In this document: positions 42,405 to 50,192 of the stretch, piece by piece | Numbering within the stretch: the first letter of the stretch is position 1 | Layout of the letters: every line of letters begins with the position of its first letter | Source of the DNA: Belliella calami | GTDB lineage: Bacteria > Bacteroidota > Bacteroidia > Cytophagales > Cyclobacteriaceae | Assembly: GCF_022549695.1 (NCBI RefSeq) | Contig: NZ_JAKZGS010000003.1 | Location: forward strand, 310,001 to 374,000 | Length of the DNA stretch: 64,000 nt | Reading direction: 5' to 3' | Made by a program: the position numbers and the translations under genes | The notes under the pieces: generated by a model | Told to the model about the DNA's origin: nothing | The model's input: only the letters and a program-made list of their open reading frames with translations | Databases searched by the model: none

Positions 42405-43700
42405 ATGGATTTTCAGGAAAATTTTCTTCAGACGGTATGGAAATACCAGTATTTTGATAAAAATAGTTTAAATACGACAGATGGAAGCGCTTTGTCAATT
42501 CTTAAAATTGGCTATCATAATTTTCATGAAGGCCCAGATTTTTTGGAAGCCCAGATTCAAATAGGGGAGATGAAATACTTCGGTCATGTGGAGGTGCACC
42601 GCAAGTCTTCCGACTGGAAAAACCACGAACATGATGTCGATCCTAGGTACAATAGTGTAATTCTTCATGTGGTTTGGGAAGATGATAGACCGATATTGAG
42701 AAATGATGGGACAGTTATTCCTACTTTGGTTTTGAAGGGAAAAATTTTACTTGATGTCGTCCGGAATTATGAACGTTTGGTGAATGGCAAAGGGGCTTTG
42801 ATATGTGCTTCGGGACTGGGAGAGATTCCAGATATCATTCGTTTTTCTTCGTTGGAAAAATCATTGGTAGAGCGACTGGAAGGTAAAGCAAAACTAATTT
42901 TCAAATTACTAGATGATACCAACAAGGATTGGGAAGAAACCTGCTTCCGTTGGCTAATGTCAGCATTTGGTTTCAAGACAAATAGTGAGACGATGCTCAG
43001 GCTTTCAGAAAAAATCCAATTTAAAACCCTGAAAAAGCATAGTGGAAATACGGTCATTATCCAAGCTTTGTTGTTAGGCCAAGCAGGAATGATTCCTAAT
43101 CAGCAAAGAGATGATTATGGAGATGTGCTCTTTCGGGAATATGATTTTTATCAGAAAAAGTACGGTTTACTACTTCCTGTTTATTTTTCGGAGTGGAAAT
43201 TTATGGGAGTAAGGCCAGGGAACTTTCCTTCGCTACGACTCGTGCAGCTTGCGGAGATTATTTCCAAAAATCCGAGTCTTTTGTCCACAGTTCTGAATGA
43301 TGCAAGGAATTTTGGTGAGTTCAAAAAAGTATTTGATATCAAAGTGCCTGAGTATTGGCAGCATCACTATCAAATAAATAAACCAACCATTAAAAGGCTT
43401 TCTAGATCACTGAGTGCTCAGACCCTGAATTTGTTGATGATCAATTTTGTAGTTCCTCTATGGTTTGCATATGGAAAATACATTCAAGATAGCAGCTGGC
43501 AGGAAAAGTGCTTTGACCTATTGCAGGAAATTGATTCAGAGGAGAATTTCATAATTAGAAAATTTAGAGAGTGCGACTGGAAAGCAAGCAATGCATTCGA
43601 ATCCCAAGGGATGATTGGGCAGTTTCAGAACTATTGTAACCAGAAAAAGTGCTTGGATTGTAAAATTGGACAAAATCTTCTGAAGCCTATCAGAAAATGA
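42405..43700 (+). CDS. DUF2851 family protein
   Basis: A 431-residue soluble protein starting MDFQENFLQTVWKYQYFDKN. The N-terminal part has GSALSILKIGYHNFHEGPDF, KYFGHVEVHRKSSDWKNHEH and HVVWEDDRP, typical of DUF2851; the C-terminus has a Cys pair set (CNQKKCLDC). The GPDF-Q and E-H-K-SDW pattern is nuclease-like (compare PD-(D/E)XK), but function is unproven. The frame opens eight codons earlier at a TTG; the ATG is preferred. Confidence 0.88.
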   Translation: MDFQENFLQTVWKYQYFDKNSLNTTDGSALSILKIGYHNFHEGPDFLEAQIQIGEMKYFGHVEVHRKSSDWKNHEHDVDPRYNSVILHVVWEDDRPILRNDGTVIPTLVLKGKILLDVVRNYERLVNGKGALICASGLGEIPDIIRFSSLEKSLVERLEGKAKLIFKLLDDTNKDWEETCFRWLMSAFGFKTNSETMLRLSEKIQFKTLKKHSGNTVIIQALLLGQAGMIPNQQRDDYGDVLFREYDFYQKKYGLLLPVYFSEWKFMGVRPGNFPSLRLVQLAEIISKNPSLLSTVLNDARNFGEFKKVFDIKVPEYWQHHYQINKPTIKRLSRSLSAQTLNLLMINFVVPLWFAYGKYIQDSSWQEKCFDLLQEIDSEENFIIRKFRECDWKASNAFESQGMIGQFQNYCNQKKCLDCKIGQNLLKPIRK

Positions 43701-43702
43701 TT

Positions 43703-43734
43703 TTTGCTAAAAACCTCAATTAGCCGTACTTTTG
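43703..43734 (+). promoter_or_regulatory. Promoter of the NeuD-like gene (TTTG-N20-TACTTTTG)
   Basis: TTTG at 43703-43706 and TACTTTTG at 43727-43734, 20 bases apart; the ATG at 43756 is 21 bases further. The box covers an in-frame TTG at 43732, which therefore is not the start. Confidence 0.75.
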
Positions 43735-43755
43735 CCATCCAAACGTAAAAGCATA

Positions 43756-44394
43756 ATGGAAAAACCTGTAATAATTTTAGGAGCAAAAGGGATAGCGCAC
43801 CCTGCATTGGAAATTTTCAATAGCAATAAAGTGGTTGTCTATGGGTTTTTGGATGAGGATGAAAAATTGCATGGTCAAGAAATCAATGTGGTTCCTATTT
43901 TGGGAAATCCTGAAGATGAAGGCTTCTTGAAGTTGATTGGGAAAAAGTGCGAAGCATTTGTTGCAGTTGATGACAATAAATACAGGCAGTTTTTGGTTAA
44001 AATGCTCAATGATAACCGAAAAGTCCAGCCAGTAAATGCAATACACAACACTGCGTATATATCTACAGATGCGGCCATAGGTCATGGTAATTTCTTCAAT
44101 GCGAAAGTAAATGTCGGTACGGGTGCGACTATTGGCAGTCATTGTATCTTACATTCTGGAGCTATTGTGGATCATGGTTCCAAACTTGCTGATTTCGTCC
44201 AACTTGGAGCCGGAGCGATCCTCAACTCCAATGTGACTGTTGAAGAAGGGGCATTTATAGGTTCTGGAGTAGTGGTAGTATCAGGGATTACTATAGGGAA
44301 AAATGCTAGAATAGGAGCAGGTTCGGTAGTGATTTCTGATGTAAAAGCAAATGATACAGTATTTGGAAACCCAGCTGCACCTATCAAAAAGTGA
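43756..44394 (+). CDS. NeuD/PglD-like sugar O- or N-acyltransferase
   Basis: A 212-residue protein: an N-terminal Rossmann-like PglD_N domain (VIILGAKGIAHPALEIFNSN) and a C-terminal left-handed beta-helix of hexapeptide repeats (IGHGNFFNAKVNVGTGATIG, AIVDHGSKLADFVQLGAG), ending in TVFGNPAAPIKK. Such enzymes acetylate sialic-acid-like or bacillosamine-type sugars for surface glycans or transfer acyl groups in other paths. It has its own promoter and lies between core genes rather than in a glycan cluster, so substrate is open. Confidence 0.85.
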   Translation: MEKPVIILGAKGIAHPALEIFNSNKVVVYGFLDEDEKLHGQEINVVPILGNPEDEGFLKLIGKKCEAFVAVDDNKYRQFLVKMLNDNRKVQPVNAIHNTAYISTDAAIGHGNFFNAKVNVGTGATIGSHCILHSGAIVDHGSKLADFVQLGAGAILNSNVTVEEGAFIGSGVVVVSGITIGKNARIGAGSVVISDVKANDTVFGNPAAPIKK

Positions 44395-44554
44395 GTTTGA
44401 ATAATTGGGAGTGGCTTTGATCGAAAGAAGTCAGTGCTTGTGGTGATACGCGATAAATGTTAAACGTCAATCTTTAAAATTCCACAAAAACACTTTAGTC
44501 AGTACGTGTTTTGATTAGTGATGACAAGATCAAATTACCTTTAATGTAAGTATT
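44395..44554. other. Noncoding spacer before the third dispersed repeat
   Basis: No gene, promoter or terminator recognised; a worn TAAACGTCAATC piece only. Confidence 0.4.
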
Positions 44555-44698
44555 CCCTTTCTTGCAAGTAGCCAAACAAAATAGTTTGTTACCAATCAAT
44601 AGGTTTACTGATAACAAATCGACTGATAACGGAAAACGATCACCCGAATGATTCTATGTAAAAATTCAACAACAGCTGTCATTTCGGATAATCATAAT
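44555..44698. repeat. Dispersed intergenic repeat, copy 3
   Basis: Opens with CCCTTTCTTGCAAGTAGCCA and ends TTCGGATAATCATAATAA. The core pairing is CCGAATG (44644-44650) / CATTTCGG (44680-44687) with one bulge; compared with the ATCCGC/GCGGAT core of the other copies both arms have changed together. Confidence 0.65.
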
Positions 44699-44753
44699 AA
44701 CTTATTTCTTACTTAAAAAACCAAAACACCTTGTCGGAAACAAGGCTCTAGTT

Positions 44754-45737
44754 ATGGAAAACAAAGACTACAGTATTTTGCTTTATTACTGCTATGCTGA
44801 TATCGAGGATACAGAAGCATACAGAGAAGAACATCATTTGTTCTGTATTGAAAACAATATCCGAGGAAGGATAATTATTTCTTCCGAAGGCTTGAATGGA
44901 ACAGTCTCAGGGCTCAAGGAAGACTGTGAAAAGTACATGGATTACATTCACAGTGATGCCCGATTTGCCAAAACTGAGTTTAAGGTGGAGGATCATGATA
45001 ATCATGCATTTACCAAAATTCATGTAAGGGTAAAGCCTGAGATAGTTCACAGTAGCTTGAGGCATATTGATCCAAAAGTTAAAACAGGAAAGCATCTAGC
45101 ACCTGATGAATTCAAGGCTTTGAAAGATCAAGAGGATGTGGTCATTTTGGATGTAAGGTCTAATTACGAACATGAACTTGGTAGATTCAAGAATGCTATT
45201 ACACTGGATATTGATAATTTCAGGGATTTTCCGGAAAAAGTAAAAGAACTGGGGCACCTCAAAGGAAAGAAAGTCTTGACTTATTGTACCGGTGGAATCA
45301 AATGCGAAAAAGCATCAGCCTTTTTGCTGGATCAAGGTTTTGAAGATGTTTACCAACTTCATGGAGGAATCATCAAGTACGGTATAGAAGCTGGAGGGGA
45401 AGATTTTGAGGGGAAATGCTACGTCTTTGATAACAGAATAGCCGTAGATATCAACAAGGTAAACCCTACAATTGTATCAGCGTGTCATGTTTGCGGAGAG
45501 AAGTGTGATCGAATGGTGAATTGTGCCAACCCAAAGTGCAATGAGCATTTGCCGATCTGTGAAGAATGTGGTTGGGAACTGGAAGGGGCTTGCTCGACCG
45601 AGTGTAAGGAACATCCAGAGAAGCGTCCTTATGATGGAACTGGATATTATCAAAAAAACACCAATGGATACAATCCTTACAAAGGACTAATCCGAAAAGA
45701 AAAAAAGGATAAAACTAAATTAGAGATACATGACTAA
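44754..45737 (+). CDS. trhO: tRNA uridine(34) hydroxylase TrhO, rhodanese family
   Basis: A 327-residue protein of the YceA/TrhO family: an N-terminal acylphosphatase-like domain (YSILLYYCYADIEDTEAYRE), the GRIIISSEGLNGTVSG strand, a rhodanese domain with the active Cys in VLTYCTGGIKCEKASAFL, and a C-terminal Cys-rich zinc-binding part (CHVCGEKCDRMVNCANPKC). It makes 5-hydroxyuridine at the tRNA wobble position. It overlaps the next gene by 8 bases. Confidence 0.93.
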   Translation: MENKDYSILLYYCYADIEDTEAYREEHHLFCIENNIRGRIIISSEGLNGTVSGLKEDCEKYMDYIHSDARFAKTEFKVEDHDNHAFTKIHVRVKPEIVHSSLRHIDPKVKTGKHLAPDEFKALKDQEDVVILDVRSNYEHELGRFKNAITLDIDNFRDFPEKVKELGHLKGKKVLTYCTGGIKCEKASAFLLDQGFEDVYQLHGGIIKYGIEAGGEDFEGKCYVFDNRIAVDINKVNPTIVSACHVCGEKCDRMVNCANPKCNEHLPICEECGWELEGACSTECKEHPEKRPYDGTGYYQKNTNGYNPYKGLIRKEKKDKTKLEIHD

Positions 45738-46599
45738 GCGCATTCCTGAATCTGAATTGATCATCAATGCCGATGGGAGTATATATCATCTTAACTTGAA
45801 GCCAGAACATCTGGCTTCAACTGTTATAGCTGTAGGTGATCCTGATCGGGTGGAGAAAGTTTCCCAACACTTTGACCATGTGGAATTCAAAACATCCAAG
45901 AGAGAGTTTGTGACGCATACAGGCACTTACAAAGGCAAAAGGATTACGGCTATCAGCACAGGGATGGGGACTGATAACATTGAGATTTTCATGACAGAAC
46001 TTGATGCGCTGGTGAATGTAGACTTGCAAACCCGATTTCCTAAAGAAATACACACTAGCCTCGATATTATCAGAGTTGGCACGTCAGGAAGTATGCAAAG
46101 TGATGTCCCGGCAGGTTCACTTTTAGCCTCTGCTTATGGAATTGGTTTAGATACTTTGATGGCTTTTTATAATACAGAATATTCTGATTTGGAGAAAGAA
46201 GTAGCGCAAACTGTTCAAAAGACTTTGAATTTACCATTTGTTCCTTATTGTATTGAAGGCTCAAAAGTGCTTTTGGAAAAGATTGGAGTAGGATTGATTA
46301 AAGGAAATACAGCAACTTGTCCGGGTTTTTTTGGCCCACAGGGAAGAGAAGTGAGGGTGAAGCCAGCTATTCCAGATATTATTGAAAAGTTGTCATCGAT
46401 TGATTTAGAAGGTTTTAAGATCACTAATTTTGAAATGGAAACCTCAGGTTATTATGCAATGGGTAGATTACTTGGTCATGAAGTGTTAAGCCTTAATGCA
46501 ATAGTGGCAAATAGAATTACGCAAGAGTTTGCTTCAAACTCATATGATATTGTGGATGATTTGATTAAACATACATTGGATAAGATTGCTGATCAATGA
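45730..46599 (+). CDS. Nucleoside phosphorylase, uridine phosphorylase-like
   Basis: A 289-residue PNP/UDP family enzyme. It has STVIAVGDPDRVEKVSQHFD, KGKRITAISTGMGTDNIEIF, the phosphate/ribose-binding IIRVGTSGSMQSDVPAGSL and the substrate motif ITNFEMETSGYYAMGRLLGH. It would split uridine (or another nucleoside) with phosphate. The 8-base overlap with trhO implies coupled translation. Confidence 0.9.
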   Translation: MTKRIPESELIINADGSIYHLNLKPEHLASTVIAVGDPDRVEKVSQHFDHVEFKTSKREFVTHTGTYKGKRITAISTGMGTDNIEIFMTELDALVNVDLQTRFPKEIHTSLDIIRVGTSGSMQSDVPAGSLLASAYGIGLDTLMAFYNTEYSDLEKEVAQTVQKTLNLPFVPYCIEGSKVLLEKIGVGLIKGNTATCPGFFGPQGREVRVKPAIPDIIEKLSSIDLEGFKITNFEMETSGYYAMGRLLGHEVLSLNAIVANRITQEFASNSYDIVDDLIKHTLDKIADQ

Positions 46600-46656
46600 T
46601 TTGTATTAATTTCGTCAAATCGAAAAATAAATTCAAATCCAGGAATTTCAATTTTG

Positions 46657-47079
46657 CTATGCCAACACTCTTGTGGGATACATTTCATTGGTAATTTTGA
46701 TTTGATCCCAGTCGCTGTATTCAATTGTTTTTATCAAGTTTATAAGTTTCTCTGCACATTCTTGTTTACAAATGTAGATTCCAAAGACCTCTTCATTTTT
46801 GTTAATTAGAAAAATTCTATTGCTACCAAAGATGCTGCATAAGCTCTTCCAATTTGAAAGAATTAACAATTCATCTTTATTTTTCATTGTTTGAACGATC
46901 TTGAAAGAGCCAAAAGAGCATTTGATTTCCATTACAATTTTTTTTAGGTTCAGATCAAAGGTAGTCCGAATGGAAGCTTCATTCAATACGTACAAACACC
47001 TATTTTTTGAACTTTGAATAACAAAAAGTGCAATATGGTGTTTTATCAAAGATTCTATTTCTAGAATGAATTCTACCAA
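46657..47079 (-). CDS. Hypothetical protein downstream of the two-component genes
   Basis: A 140-residue protein MVEFILEIESLIKHHIALFV with a mixed alpha/beta pattern (FDLNLKKIVMEIKCSFGSFK, GSNRIFLINKNEEVFGIYIC) and no signal peptide or clear membrane helix. I do not recognise a family. It is the last of three genes on the minus strand, with an 86-base gap after the response regulator, so membership in that transcript is uncertain. Confidence 0.55.
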   Translation of the reverse strand: MVEFILEIESLIKHHIALFVIQSSKNRCLYVLNEASIRTTFDLNLKKIVMEIKCSFGSFKIVQTMKNKDELLILSNWKSLCSIFGSNRIFLINKNEEVFGIYICKQECAEKLINLIKTIEYSDWDQIKITNEMYPTRVLA

Positions 47080-47165
47080 TATTTTTTGCTAGTTGGATTA
47101 TCATTGAAGGTGATTTCCTTATTAAAAAGATTCAAAAAATGGAGTTGAAGGAATATACACGGGGA

Positions 47166-47792
47166 TCAAAAAAATTTCCCTTTGTTATTTTGTGCCCATA
47201 TCAACAAAGAATTATGTTTTTTATCCAAATTCATTTTACTGATAATATTACTTCTGTGTTTGTCAACGGTTCTCTCCGCTATGAATAATTTAATTGCTAT
47301 TTCTTTAGAAGTGAGGCCATCTGCTATTAGTTTTAATATTTTGATTTCTGAAGGAGTGAGTTTTTCGTTTTGAACAGTATTGAGATTGTTTTTTTCTTCA
47401 GGAAACAATTTTTCACTATAATATTCCTCACCGACATTGATTTTTTGAATACAGTTGATCAACTCTTCAATAGCAAAATCCTTCAGTAGATAACCAGAGA
47501 TATTGAGAGTTTTCGCTTGGTGGAGTATGAATATTTCTTTGTGAAGTGTAAGCAATATTATTTTTGTATTTATTTTTTTTATTCTGCATGCTGTAGCCAC
47601 TTCCAATCCAGTCATTTCAGGCATTTCTAAGTCAAGAATTGCAATTTTTGGTTTGTGCTTTTCAATTAAACCCAAAGCATCTTTTCCATTGTTTGCCTGT
47701 GCTAGAATATTAAAGTTGTTTTCTTCCAAAAAGTCCCTGAGCCCTTTTAGAAGTAATGGATGATCATCTGCAATAATCAGTTCTATGCTCAT
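47166..47792 (-). CDS. LuxR/NarL-type response regulator
   Basis: A 208-residue regulator: receiver domain with the acidic pair D9/D10 and phospho-acceptor D54 (IAILDLEMPEMTG), T/S and K at the expected later positions (ILLTLHKE), and a C-terminal LuxR helix-turn-helix (KLTPSEIKILKLIADGLTSK, EIAIKLFIAERTVDKHRSNI). It lies one base after the histidine kinase gene and must be its partner. Confidence 0.93.
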   Translation of the reverse strand: MSIELIIADDHPLLLKGLRDFLEENNFNILAQANNGKDALGLIEKHKPKIAILDLEMPEMTGLEVATACRIKKINTKIILLTLHKEIFILHQAKTLNISGYLLKDFAIEELINCIQKINVGEEYYSEKLFPEEKNNLNTVQNEKLTPSEIKILKLIADGLTSKEIAIKLFIAERTVDKHRSNIISKMNLDKKHNSLLIWAQNNKGKFF

Positions 47793-47793
47793 T

Positions 47794-49842
47794 TTATATG
47801 GTGATTAAAAATGAAAATATTGTTCCTTTCTGCATTTCAGAATCTACCTTCATGGATCCTCCTAAGGTAGCGGTTCTTTCTTTAAGAGTTTTTAATCCTA
47901 GGCTTTTAAAGTCATTATATTTTTCGGAAAAATCAAACCCAATTCCATTGTCTTGTATGGTTAGCAAGATTTCTTTTTCTTTTTTGGTTAGCATTACCCT
48001 TACAGCAGATGCTTTGGCGTGCTTTATTATATTGTTGAAAGATTCCTGTACTATTCTATAGATGTGAAGTTGCTGGTCTTTGTCAAAAAGGTTGTCAATA
48101 TTATCGATTTCTGACGACACAAAAATAGCTGTTTCTTCATCTATTTGGTTTAATAGATTCTGAATAGCTCCACTTACACCGAGCTCTTCTAGTTGAAAGG
48201 GGTGGAGTGATCTTGATATGCCCCGAAGTTCTTCTATCGCATTGTCAAGCAAAGTTGATGTGGAGTTGTCCTGATTTAAGATGATTTTGTTTTTGATCAA
48301 AAGAAGGCTTTGTCCAAGTCCGTCATGCAAGTCTTTTGAGATGCGTTTTCGTTCATTCTCTTGACTTATAAGAAGATCTCTACTGAATTTTTCCTGTTGT
48401 ATTTTGGCTTTTTTTGCTGCTTTAAGGTTTTTGATCAAAAACCAAAGCAACATCACAGTTAAGATTAAAACAGAGATGATGACGATGGTTCTTATTTTCT
48501 TTATTGTTTTGGCTTTGATCTCGGCTAATTCTTGCGTCTTCAGTAGTAAGTCCCTTTCCTTTTTCTCTGTTTCATAGAGTGTTTGGAAGTACGAAAAAGT
48601 GTTAGCTTGATTTGCCTGAAAAAGCGAGTCAGTGAAATTTTGGTATTTTGCAAGTGACTCAAAAGCATTTTTGTAATCTCCATGTTTTTCAGAAATCCTA
48701 GACTCAATTAGGTAAGCGTCAATGATCTGATCCATATTGGCAGCATCCACAGCTTGTGTTGTGTATTCTTTTGCCAATTCATAAGCTCTATTAAGATTGT
48801 TTTGATTTTCATATATCAAAATTCTTGATTTTAATAGAGGGAGCCTTATGAATGATGAACTTTCCAATTGATTTTTCACTAGGAGTTGAGCTTCTTCGAA
48901 ATGCTTGGTTTGCATTTCTTTATCGTTCTTTTGGGAATAGTAGTTAGATAGGGATAGGTTGACAATCGTGCGTATATCTGGGTCTATAGTGCTGTCATTG
49001 TTGATTTTTCCATGTACTTTTTTCAATGCAGCGAAGCTGTCTTCTTGTTTGTTTTGTTTGACGTAATCACGAGATTGGTTGTATAAAGTAATTGCCCAGT
49101 CATTAAGATTTCCTTGTTTAAGGTAATTTTCAGCAAGACCAATCCTTATCTTTTCTGCTTCTTGGAAAATGTTGTATTTGCTATACAATACAGCTATTCC
49201 ATTGTTTACATAATTTACATAATCAATGTCATTCAAGTTTTCATAGATAATTTTGGCTTTTTGATAGTCATTCATAGAACCAATAAGCTCACCTTTGTAG
49301 TCCTTAGCTTGGGCTCGAAAAAATATTGCATCAGCTAAATAAATTGAGTCATTTTCGGAAAATTCAAGTTCAGCCATCGTGTAAGCTTCAATTGCCTTTG
49401 TGAATTCGGTTTTACTGTAATGTGCTGCAGCAAGTTTGAGATAGATAATTCCCCTCACACGGTTGTCATGCACTTCTTGAATGTGGCTTTTTGCTTGTTT
49501 CATCAAGCTTAGTGCTTCATTTTCATCATTTGGATCAAGTCTGTAAATCTCATACAATTCAATGGACCATTTTCCAAACTCCAAAAAGTTTTCAGTTTCC
49601 TCTGCAATTTGAAGTCCAGCTTTGTAATATTCAATCACTCTTGACCTATCATAGTCCTGATCGAGATTGGACAGGATATTTTTTATTAATTCGAATCTTT
49701 TTTGAAGGTTGTTTTCAACTTCGAAAGCAGGAATAAGTGAATCAACTATCTGATTTTGAGCAATGCTTAAAGTGCTGTACAGTAATTTGATACAAAATAT
49801 TGCAGTAAATATGGTGTTGCTTTTCAGACTTGTGGTGATCAT
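47794..49842 (-). CDS. TPR sensor histidine kinase (HisKA_3 type)
   Basis: A 682-residue kinase. A signal-like N-terminus (1-29) leads to a periplasmic tetratricopeptide region (about 30-420), then a coiled coil, one membrane helix at 452-471, and a cytoplasmic HisKA_3 domain with H506 in RISKDLHDGLGQSLL, plus an HATPase with DNGIGFDF and GGSMKVDSEMQKGT. This design (TPR sensor plus NarL regulator) is very common in Bacteroidota; the signal is unknown. It is transcribed before its regulator. Confidence 0.93.
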   Translation of the reverse strand: MITTSLKSNTIFTAIFCIKLLYSTLSIAQNQIVDSLIPAFEVENNLQKRFELIKNILSNLDQDYDRSRVIEYYKAGLQIAEETENFLEFGKWSIELYEIYRLDPNDENEALSLMKQAKSHIQEVHDNRVRGIIYLKLAAAHYSKTEFTKAIEAYTMAELEFSENDSIYLADAIFFRAQAKDYKGELIGSMNDYQKAKIIYENLNDIDYVNYVNNGIAVLYSKYNIFQEAEKIRIGLAENYLKQGNLNDWAITLYNQSRDYVKQNKQEDSFAALKKVHGKINNDSTIDPDIRTIVNLSLSNYYSQKNDKEMQTKHFEEAQLLVKNQLESSSFIRLPLLKSRILIYENQNNLNRAYELAKEYTTQAVDAANMDQIIDAYLIESRISEKHGDYKNAFESLAKYQNFTDSLFQANQANTFSYFQTLYETEKKERDLLLKTQELAEIKAKTIKKIRTIVIISVLILTVMLLWFLIKNLKAAKKAKIQQEKFSRDLLISQENERKRISKDLHDGLGQSLLLIKNKIILNQDNSTSTLLDNAIEELRGISRSLHPFQLEELGVSGAIQNLLNQIDEETAIFVSSEIDNIDNLFDKDQQLHIYRIVQESFNNIIKHAKASAVRVMLTKKEKEILLTIQDNGIGFDFSEKYNDFKSLGLKTLKERTATLGGSMKVDSEMQKGTIFSFLITI

Positions 49843-50192
49843 AGGTGCTAAAGTACTGATTATTAGAATTAAAATTAGAAGATTATAAATTTAAACTATT
49901 CCCTTTTGTATAATCATAGGTCAGTACAACAGTCTATTTTACCATATATGTATATGCAACAGTTTTTGGAACATAGATTTGTTTCAGACGTTGTTTATAA
50001 TGTGCTTTATTCAGTTAAAAATAGAATAATTATCAGATTCTTAAGAGTGCCAATTAGAAGCCCTATTTAGAATATAATTTTATAATTATTAGAAAATTTA
50101 ATAAAATATAAAGTAAAACTAAACCAACTTTCAAAAAACTAGACATATTATGATTTTGATATGCCTAGTTTATTATTCGAAAAAAATCCATT
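49843..50192. other. Divergent intergenic region between kinase and barrel gene
   Basis: AT-rich spacer of 350 bases. A TAGATTTG box occurs at 49974-49981 on the plus strand, far from the downstream start (leader about 205 bases if used), and a near-consensus TACTTTAG box lies 6 bases before the kinase ATG on the minus strand. No repeats or terminators are evident. Confidence 0.45.
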
